Assembly (NCBI RefSeq): GCF_033958435.1
Contig: NC_134150.1
Location: 37,877,501 to 37,941,500, forward strand
Direction of reading: 5' to 3'
Source of the DNA: Carettochelys insculpta
Lineage: Eukaryota > Chordata > Testudines > Carettochelyidae
DNA: 64,000 nucleotides
This document shows, piece by piece, positions 48,294 through 56,202 of the stretch. The translations under genes were made by a program, and so were the position numbers. Position 1 is the stretch's first letter; each line of letters opens with the position of its first letter. Under the pieces are notes generated by a model, which was given only the letters and a program-made list of their open reading frames with translations, did no database searches and was not told the DNA's origin.

Positions 48294-48585
48294 TTAGGGC
48301 ACATCTACACTATTATGAAATCAACCCTGTCTTGGTTGATCTTCCGGAGTTTGATTTAGTGCGCCTAGTGGGGTCATGCTTAATCGAATTTACAGGGTAT
48401 CCCTGTCAACCACACTACTCCTGCCCCCCTCACAAGGAGTTAGGGAAGTCAATGGGATTGCAGGAGCCCATTGACCTCCCTTAGGGGAGATGGCACGGGA
48501 GCGCAAATTAAGGTACTTTAGCTATGTAATTAATCTCACTGAAATTGCGTAGTTTAATTTGACCTTACCCTGTAGTGTGATATTT
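48294..48585. mobile_element. Short inverted-repeat DNA element
   Basis: It begins TTAGGGCACATCTACACTAT, contains GATCTTCCGGAGTTTGATTT and CGCCTAGTGGGGTCATGCTT, and ends near CCCTGTAGTGTGATATTTAA. It is the best preserved member of the family that includes 31029, 39807 and the interrupted element at 29067. Confidence 0.65.
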
Positions 48586-49224
48586 AAGCAAACGCCTTAC
48601 AAGTTGCATGGGATTTTTTTCCTGAGTTAAAAGTGATTAATGACTTCAGGGTCTGAGCCTTCATCTGTTCCAATATGCCTGTATGGAGTGTAATTTTACC
48701 CTGCACAAATCATTGTCCAGGGGAGACAGTGTAGCAATATGCCATGAGCTGTGGTGTAAGAGCTGCTTTTCTGGGAACATTGAGTAATATGGCCATCTCA
48801 GTAGAGATTCTGGTGTAAGATGGGACTGTCCCATGTATGAATCAGTGCTTTGAACCAGGAAGCTATAAGTGGTTCTCTAGGGCCCTCAGCCACCTCTTCC
48901 ACTTACTGTAAGCAGAGCCTCTTCTCAGTCAGAAAGGAAAAGTTGAGTACTCCACAAATAGTAATTATGAAGAAATGTTCAGAGGACAGAGAGCTTCAAA
49001 GTTCCTTAACTGCAAATGAAAGATGCCTGTTCACAGAAATGTACATTGTTAAGTGCACGTGCAGGTACAATGGGTGACATTAAAAATGAGCTTGTACTGT
49101 GGTGTGGCATTTGCAGCTTCCCTAAAGATAGAATGGGAAATATTGCAAGTACCATAGTAAATTTAACTTCAGCAAAGGGTGCACATTGATTTTTGTTGAT
49201 TGGCTCTGCCTATGTGAAATGTGA
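48586..49224. other. No gene recognised
   Basis: Unique-looking sequence before the PLE body; it may hold its decayed upstream part, but I recognise no motif in it. Confidence 0.4.
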
Positions 49225-50345
49225 CTGAGTGTGAAACATAGCATTTGCCAGCCTCTTCATGGGCCACTTTGAGGAAGAACTTACAGAGAAAATGCACCCA
49301 TAAACTAATGATATACCTGAGATACACTGGTGAGATGCATTCTCTGGATGACCTAAAATCCCTTGTAGATGGCCACAACTTCAACAACAACCTTCACTCT
49401 CCAGAACACCCACACACTAGTATGAATGTCCTGGACACCAAACTCAACTTTTGCAATGGAGCCCTGCTAGAGACTATAGATAAGAAACCAACACTTACCT
49501 CCACAGATCCAGCATCCCCCACAAGAAACACCAAAAATCTGTTTTCTACAGCTGAGCACTCAGATAACACAGAGCTGGCTACTAAAAGAAAATCCAGGTG
49601 ACATCTAAATGCACTCCCACCTCCACTAAACTAGGCCATTTCACCGGAGAAGTAGCTTGCATCACCCAAGTATCTTGGGAAGACATGCTTCAGTACAGGA
49701 AAAATTACCCACTGACTGGGCACCTGTTGTCACTTACCATGCTACACTGCAACCCAGCCGGTGTATCATCTGTCATTTGATGGGGGCCATATCCTGAAAG
49801 AAATCATGCCAGAATGCCCTCTTCTTGCTTTCAGGCAACTTCCTCCAAACTTGCCAAGCTCATAATTGGAAGCAAGCTCCTCAGAGACCAGGACGCGCCA
49901 ACTCAATGTGGCACCATACCCTGCAAGAACAAAAAGAAACAAAATTTCCACAGCAATGATGCTCATTACTCCCCTTCCTGGTTGCTCCCACAACATCACT
50001 TGCAAGATCCTTGAGTCCTATCCATGCCAATCACAACAAGTGGTGTATCTCATCCAGTGTATCAAATGTCAGAGCAACCTTCTCAGTCCTCAACCTCATC
50101 CTCAAAGGAAACATGCACAGAATCTTCAAAAGATGAACCATGGAATTTAAATTCACAACTCTGCTGCACATTAAAAACCATGGATCTGAAAGAGAGAGAC
50201 ACTGGGTTTCTGGGGCATTACAAAAATATGTAACACACTCTACTGCCTCCTCACCCATAATTTCCCTCAATATTAAGTGGTGTCCTACAGTAAGTGTGAA
50301 CTCCTGAAGTTTAACAATGCACCCCGACTCTATATTTAGCTCAGC
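49225..50345 (+). pseudogene. Penelope-like element: reverse transcriptase and GIY-YIG endonuclease relic
   Basis: The frame at 49245-49601 begins with a LRKNLQRK-type stretch followed by LMIYLRYTGEM, which sits where PLE reverse transcriptases have their catalytic LRYIDD-like motif; the aspartates are lost. Downstream blocks HNFNNNLHSPEH, HTSMNVLDTKL and LLETIDKKPT match the post-catalytic part. Further on, in other frames, come a PECPLLAFRQLPPNL linker, a QCGTIPCKNKK cysteine block, and NITCKILES with VVYLIQCIKC, the start of the GIY-YIG endonuclease. The order linker, cysteine block, nuclease is that of PLE proteins. Frame breaks and stops occur throughout. A PLE-type terminus follows at 50355 on the same strand. 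Confidence 0.8.
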
Positions 50346-50354
50346 CACTCTGGT

Positions 50355-50512
50355 TACTTTCCCCAGACCTGAGGAATAGCTCAGTGAAGCTTGAAAGCGC
50401 TTTCCTTTCATCAGCAGAGGTTGGCTCATTGAAAGATATAACTTATTCCTCTCATATCCTGGGACATGCATCCACACTGCAAACAGAATTTGGAACATCA
50501 GTTATGCAATTT
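50355..50512 (+). mobile_element. Penelope-like 3' terminus of the element at 49225
   Basis: The segment has CCCAGACCTGAGGAATAGCT, GAAGCTTGAAAGCGC, ATCAGCAGAGGTTGGCTCAT, AAAGATATAACTTATTCC and TATCCTGGGACATGCATCC, the same ordered blocks as the termini at 22882 and 52355. Its position directly downstream of the RT/endonuclease body, in the same orientation, links this dispersed repeat to PLEs. Confidence 0.65.
50365..50405 (+). ncRNA. Degenerate hammerhead-ribozyme-like motif
   Basis: AGAC is followed by CTGAGGA (50369-50375), a fit to the CTGANGA core, then a decayed hairpin containing AGCT...AGCT and GAAA (50393-50396). The segment after GAAA, GCGCTTTC, has lost the GCTTGTCT seen in the copy at 52355, so stem I can no longer form. 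A dead motif, but the layout fits the hammerhead known from PLE termini. Confidence 0.35.
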
Positions 50513-51589
50513 TCACATGCTAGGACACAGGGGAACCAACAGTCACCACGGGCCCTGAGGCAAGGTGCCTGGGCTCCGCACCTGAGAGGAGACAGGAACA
50601 AGGGTGGAAGGGGTGGGGCCTAGGGCAGTCAGACCTGAGCACCACCTGGATTGTGACAATGGCCCCCTCACCTCCACTGCAGCCATGGATAGCTAGAACA
50701 GCATTGTCACAGTTCAAAGGGGCCCAGAGCTCCGGCTGTCATCACTGCTGAAGTAGCAGAAGCTGTGGTGGTGGCTGGAGCTCCAGGCCTGTGGACAATT
50801 TCTTTCCCCTCTGCCACTGGAAGGCCTGCTAGGGTATGTTTTATGTGTGGCTATAATTGGGTGGGTGAAAATGAAAGTGTCTCACTGGAAACCTGCCTCC
50901 ATAATTGCAATACAAGGTACATTCAGAAGACAGTGTCTATATAACCCCAAGAAGGCTATATTAATCATTCGATGATAACCTGTCTTATAACCAAATAAAA
51001 ATGCTATTTTATCTGGTAAGACCTAAACACGGGCAGGAGAAAAATGAAAGTTTCTTGAGAAGGCAAGAGACTATCCTTCTTTGGACAAGGTACACCAGAG
51101 CTGTCCATTCAGCACCATAACTCCTATGGGGGTATGGGAAAAAGCTCATAAGTTACTGGATATGGTAAAATGGACTTGGCTAGATCATAATCCTGCTAAA
51201 AGACTCTATTTAACTAGTGTGCACTTTGTTATATTAGCAGAGTGGGCAGCTAGGGTTCTTTTGTTCCAAGCAAATTTCCCTCTGCAGCCAATTGTTAATT
51301 TCCTCCTGTATTTTAATTAACATTTTTTTGTCTTTATGCACATAATTAAGCAATGTGAGAACTGGAGCGATTCCTGCCTATGCAGCCAATACAGTGCTGA
51401 TGATGCAAGCCTGCTTGGGAAAGCAAACATTACTCTACTATGAGCTCTGTTTCTATCCTCTGCATTTTGAAAAGACAATTTATCTTGAGGGCTATTGGGG
51501 GGAATCCAGAGCAGGGTGATGAGCAGTTTTCAACATCCTGCAATTTTTTAAAAGATTTCAATGTGTTGTCTATCCTGCATTGGGACAAA
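50513..51589. other. No gene recognised; GC-rich patch
   Basis: The first 300 bp are GC-rich with GGGCCCTGAGGCAAGG and similar blocks, resembling the unclassified patch at 28150. The rest is AT-rich and unremarkable. Confidence 0.4.
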
Positions 51590-51990
51590 AGTGGGACTTT
51601 TTGGATTAAACACTTGTACATGGACATCCTATATCCCAGGTGAGTGTCCTAACCACCAGGCTAGAGGCTGTTCTGAGAGGAGTGTGGAAGTGGACATCTC
51701 TCAAAATATTTTCTATTGGATCTCTTCTATTTTGTAAACCTAATCAATTTTGTGATGGGGAATACCCAAGCTGAAAACTTCTACATTGTGAGTGCCCTAA
51801 CCATGAGGTTATGGAGTCAGTCGCTCTCCCTCTCTGGTCCAATGAGTATTTAATTAGGTATCAAAAGTGGAAATCCTACAATAACATACGATTGAGTAAG
51901 ACTGGCTATATATATATTGAGCTTAGAGAACACACCTGGAATGTGGGAAATCGAGGTTCAAAGGCCAGCTCTAAATCAAGTTCTTTATCT
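51590..51990. repeat. tRNA-derived SINE-like fragments
   Basis: On the minus strand, 51625-51665 reads TAGCCTGGTGGTTAGGACAC and TCACCTGGGATATAGGA, a tRNA-like A-box region and following stem. A second partial copy is at about 51770-51815 (TGAGTGCCCTAACCATGAGG on the plus strand). On the plus strand at 51925-51975 is CACCTGGAATGTGGG followed by GAGGTTCAAAGGCC, which resembles a B-box region. They look like pieces of one tRNA-derived family in different orientations, perhaps with later rearrangement. Confidence 0.45.
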
Positions 51991-52097
51991 GACCAGAAAT
52001 TCCATGCTGGATCTAAGAAAGCTTTTTGATGAAAATAATGGTTTCCCCAGGAATGTTTGGTTCTGTTGGAAAAAATATGGACAAAATATATGTAGTA

Positions 52098-52275
52098 TCC
52101 AGAGGCACTGAGATCTCATACTAGGGTGAGTGAAGTCTCTGCTCTAAAGCCCTGGCTCAGAGCCAGCTGGCCTTTAGCTCATGTGGTAGAGTGCAGGGCT
52201 TTAGACCCTATGATTGTAGGTTCAGTCTCTGGTGCTGGTAACCTGGGTCTATCAGTGTTACATATAGATGAATGT
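52098..52275 (+). mobile_element. tRNA-derived SINE with conserved head
   Basis: The tRNA-like part is TTTAGCTCATGTGGTAGAGT (A box) and GTAGGTTCAGTCTCTGG (B box). Upstream, AGAGGCACTGAGATC, GTCTCTGCTCTAAAGCC and GAGCCAGCTGGCC are conserved with the copy at 38953, and downstream both share CTGGGTCTATCAG-like text. It is not a functional tRNA: the acceptor ends do not pair and the sequence between the boxes is SINE-like. Confidence 0.6.
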
Positions 52276-52354
52276 AGGGGTGGTTGGTAAGGTTGGTTAT
52301 CTGTTGTCTAAAACATAGTTGAAATGAGATTCTAGGATGGTATACCAGGAAACC

Positions 52355-52490
52355 AGTGTTGTAGCATGTTGGTCCCAGGATAATAGACAGACATAGTGGG
52401 TGAGGTGATATCCTTTATGATCAAGTTCTGTTGGAGATAGAGACAAGCTTGCGAGGTTAGACTGGATGAGTCACATGACATATTGTAAAT
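52355..52490 (-). mobile_element. Penelope-like terminus (GTCTC type), minus strand
   Basis: On the minus strand: CTCGCAAGCTTGTCTCTATC, CCAACAGAACTTG, AAAGGATATCACCTCACCCA and TATCCTGGGACCAACATGC. The hammerhead-like GAAA is GCAA here. The CTGANGA part is truncated away. Confidence 0.65.
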
Positions 52491-52899
52491 TGTGTGTGTA
52501 TAACCCACAAATCCTGAAAGGTGTTATCACTGTGAGTGGAAAATGTCAAAGTTTAATTCTTGTTTGGAATAGAGAATATCTAGAAACAAATCCAGCCTTG
52601 ATTTATTGTTTTTCAGTAATGGATACGATACAATGACCCTTGCTAACTTTTTCCGGAGGTTAATTATCTACTCTGTTAAAAATTTACTTCTGATTTCTAA
52701 TCAGAATTTGTTTAGCTTTAACTTCCACCACTGAATCTTGATATATTTTTGTCTGCTAGATGGCAGAACCCTCTATTATCAAATTAGTGTTCCATGTGTA
52801 GTTATTGCTGGATGATAATCAAGTGTAGGGCCCCTGAGGTCTAGAACCCAAATATATATTGCTACCAAGTAGTTGGCAGTGCCAAGTTTCTACCCATCA

Positions 52900-53560
52900 G
52901 CAGGGTTTAACTAGTTTGTGCTCTACTTTCCATGACCAGCCCTAGACACAGACCATGAGAAGTTCCACCTATGGGTTTTGACAGACAGCAGAGCTATGGT
53001 TCCTGGTTGGCTCCCTGCCCTATATAAACCCATTCTGGGATTTGTTTTTTTACTTCTCCTGGTGGGTAATTCAGTACCGAAAACCTACTGATCGCTATAC
53101 TTATCTACACCCTTCTAGTTTCCATCCTGCACACGTGACTAGATCCATTGTTTACAGTCAAGCTCTTACGTACAATCGCATTTGCTCTGATCCAACTGAC
53201 AGAGACCAAAAACTACAAGAACTTTACCAAATATTCATAAACCTGAATTACCCACCAGGAGAAGTAAAAAAACAAAATCGACAGGGCCAGACAAATACCC
53301 AGAGACCAGCTACTCCAAGATCGGCCCCAAAAAGCCAAGAACAGAACACCACTGGTCATCACTTACAGCCCCCAACTCAAACCACTGCAACGAATTATTA
53401 AAGACCTACAACCCATTCTGGGATGTGTCTAGGCAACAGCTTGGATCTTTTGGCGTTGCCATGACTGTTCTTTGCTCTTGAATTCTGGGCTAGTTCTCAG
53501 TCTGATTTGGACTTTGTCACCTGGCTGGGACCTCAAAACCTCTGACCTTTGCTCTTGAGG
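52900..53560. repeat. Possible LTR remnant with TATA-like promoter block
   Basis: The sequence around 53010-53030, CTGCCCTATATAAACC, is a TATA-like block of the sort found in vertebrate LTR U3/R regions, followed (after the PLE insertion) by GTGTCTAGGCAACAGC and pyrimidine-rich text with GACCTTTGCTCTTGAGG. I recall similar turtle LTRs, but no ends were defined. The PLE fragment at 53042-53409 splits it. Confidence 0.3.
53042..53409 (+). pseudogene. Internal Penelope-like reverse-transcriptase fragment with 15-bp direct repeats
   Basis: The frame encodes RKPTDRYTYLHPSSFHPAH, then SIVYSQAL, YNRICSDP and DRDQKL, YPPGEVKKQ. This is the block just after the catalytic core of PLE reverse transcriptases. 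The piece has neither the catalytic motif nor the endonuclease, and its frame shifts near 53280. It is bounded by AACCCATTCTGGGAT at 53027-53041 and 53410-53424, perfect 15-bp direct repeats. The left inner edge reads TTGTTTTTTTAC, an A-rich tail on the minus strand. This suggests that an antisense RNA fragment was inserted by a LINE-type mechanism, which is inference. Confidence 0.75.
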
Positions 53561-54537
53561 TCCTTGGCCAGAAATAACATGAGGCGCTAGTAATCATGCC
53601 TTTATGAATAAAATTACAGGCACAGGCAGTGTTATCACTGCTAATAAAACCACACCAGTGTTTATTTTGCTGGGAAGGGCTGTGTCCTCCAAAATGGAGA
53701 CCACCCTTTGGATAAATTTCTCTTTTCCCAATTCTCCTGAAAATATTGCCCACTGATAGATGCTCCTGACGAAGTATGATCCCATCTTCTTGTTGCTCAA
53801 AACCAGAGACGTGTGAGAAACCTCCTTCTCCTTTGCAAAATGAATGAGTTGAAGAACTTGATTTGCCCTTATTCTGTATCTCACTGCATGTGGGATGGAG
53901 ATCACTGATTGTCTGGTTAACTTGGACTGTTAATGTCAGCCACAGGATTCATATCTCAAGAAGGGCAAAGCAACTTCACCACCTTATCTTCTTTTCTTTT
54001 CTTCTTCCCTCCAGATTGCCAGTGTTTCATTGCTGAAGTTCTGACTATCATGAGTACCTTGTTTCCCAGGAACTCTAAATGGAGGATGTACAATACACAG
54101 CTCCAGGAATCCTTACCTCCGACAGCTGGTAGGAACAAAGATGTTATTCTATCAATTGTATTTGCTCTGTCTCTCTGGAGTTCTCTCTCTTTCTCCAGGC
54201 CAGTCTGTTCTTTAGCTTGGAAGTTGGGATTGATTCTCACTGAGGCGCATTCTGCTAACACATTGGAAAAAATGACGTATTATAATAGGCTGTGTTGTTA
54301 GTGTAAGATGTCATGTCATCATGGACCCATCATAAAATCCTAGAAGTAATACAGAGGTGTAGGACTGGAAAGAACTTCAAGTTTAACCTGGGCCAGAGTC
54401 TAAAACAGATGTTATCTGTTTAGGAAGTGTTCTATAGTTACATTTGATGTGATCCTGCAGGTTTATGCAGATAACATGCAACTCCCATTAGCTAAGCATA
54501 AAGGTCAAAGTAAGGATTTTCTTAATATGTACCTAGT
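53561..54537. other. No gene recognised
   Basis: AT-rich to balanced sequence; open frames of up to about 122 residues on both strands overlap each other at 53933-54301 and have no domain. Confidence 0.4.
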
Positions 54538-55010
54538 GTGACAAAGTCCCTTGTCAGCCTCTGTGGGTCCCTGTGCTTCCTGGTGGATCTGTGCTGCCTC
54601 AGAGACTCACAGAGGCCCCCTTTTGCCCAGGTCCTTCCAAATGCAGGGGTCTCCGCTTAGCGAGCCATCCTCATCATAGGCAGGACCAGTACAGGGAGAA
54701 TAATACCAGTCCCCTTGCAGGCCTGCACCTGCTCCAGTAAAGTGATCCGCCGGGGAAAGAGTGGGGGGAGTCCAGACCCACCCTCTACCCTGGACTCTGG
54801 CCCAGGGTCCCTATGAGAACAAGAGGCAACCGGCAGGACCTTTACCCCTGCCCCAAAGTAGTAGCCTCACCCTGGGCCACTTCACCCACCACTTCCCCGT
54901 GGTACCTTTTCGCTGGGCTCCTGCTCCTCTGGTGCACCTCCCAAAACCTTCCCCCCACTACCAGATGGGGAACCTTTTATAGGGAGCACAGGGCCTATCT
55001 GACCAATGAA
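54538..55010. repeat. GC-rich LTR-like or 5' flanking segment of the Tx1-like LINE
   Basis: It begins GTGTGACAAAGTCCCTTGTC and has ACCCTGGACTCTGGCCCAGG and CTTTTATAGGGAGCAC blocks. I recall similar starts in turtle LTRs, and the LTR-like segment at 44590 has a matching TTTTATAG block. It could be an LTR truncated by the LINE or the outer 5' UTR of the LINE itself. The sequence does not decide. Confidence 0.35.
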
Positions 55011-56202
55011 GGTCTGGGCCTAGACAGGGAACAGAAATGCTCTGTCCTCCAGGCTGCGGGGATCCCACCTGGGGAGCCCGGCGGTTGGGAGATGAGTATT
55101 GGGGGACAGGCAGCCTTTGGCTGCTTCAGCCCCCTCTGGGACTGTCTTTTGGCCCCTTTCTCGGGCCAGCTTCCCTTTCCCTGCCTTGGGCAGGTTGCTT
55201 CTTTCCTCCCCCCACTCCCCCCTTCCTGGACTAGTTTCCCTCTGGAGCTGCTGGGTGGGTGGTGTGTGGGGGGACTCTTGCTGCCCTGCCTCTTGGCAGG
55301 GAAGGGGGTACCCTTCCCCCCTTTTTTTTTCCATCTTCTGGGGGGGAATTTTCTGGCCCTCCATTTGGACCCACTCTGTCCCTCTACTGGCTGCTGCATC
55401 CTCGCTGCTTCGGAGGAGGCAAGGGGCTTTCTTGGGCGGTGGCCGGGCTTCCCCTCCACAGCTTGCTGTGGAGTGGCTGCGGGGGGGTGAGTTTAGGTGG
55501 GGTCCCTCTCCATCAGGGCTCCACAGGGGTGGCTGTGTAGTTGGGGGTGGGGTGTTACGGTGTGGTCCCTGCCCCACCCCTGCAGCCCCTGCCTCCTTCA
55601 CTGCCTGCCTCCCACACCCAGCTGCCGCTGGGGCCCTCTCCATCTGGGCCCCACCCTCACCATCTGCCCCTTCCTCTGTTTCTGTGATGCTCTGCAGCAG
55701 CTGCTGTGGGCCCACCCCTCAGGCACCCGTGGGCACATCCCTCCCTTTATACCCCCTGCCCCCCCCTTTCTGGTTGGCTCTGCCACCCCCTTTCTTCCCC
55801 CTCTTCTCCCTCCCCTCTGTGCCCGTAAATCCCCCCCTTCTTTTGTGAGGTGCCTGAGCCCCTTCCCCTTCCTGGCACTCACCTCCCCACACACACATCT
55901 TGAATTCACCCCACATCCCAGTGCAGAAACGGGAGCCATCTTATCATCTTGTGCTGGGAGTTGTGGCCTTTTTGTGTTCCCTTTCCTTTGTTTTTTCATT
56001 TTACCCTCCTGCCCCACCCCTGCCTGTCCAGGTCCTCAGCCTGGCTGGTAGGGGAGGGGCAGCCATTTCCTTTTTCCTTTTCATTTTCTCTTTCTTTTCC
56101 CCCTCTCCCCTTCCCCGCTAGTTAAAGGCCCCTCTCCCATTTTTTCACGAATCCTAATACCTTATAAAACGGCCTCCCCACCCACTGGGGGGTTGTCCAG
56201 AG
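55011..56202 (+). promoter_or_regulatory. Putative 5' UTR of the Tx1-like LINE, polypyrimidine-rich
   Basis: The plus strand is dominated by C and T with runs such as CCCCTTCCTGG and TTTTTTTTCC. Long open frames of up to 249 residues on both strands come from this composition and have no motifs. The 5' UTRs of Tx1/L1-type elements carry the internal promoter, but no specific promoter motif was identified here. The left boundary is uncertain. Confidence 0.5.

Noticed and set aside
50031..50498. A 155-residue minus-strand open frame
   Set aside because: It is antisense to the PLE endonuclease relic and terminus; no independent motif is present.
52168..52240. A possible tRNA gene
   Set aside because: A- and B-box-like blocks are present, but the acceptor stem does not pair, and a second copy with the same flanks at 38953 shows that it is a SINE.
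54813..56051. Several open frames of 139 to 249 residues on both strands
   Set aside because: They overlap each other in many frames, as expected for a GC-rich polypyrimidine region poor in stop codons, and lack any motif.
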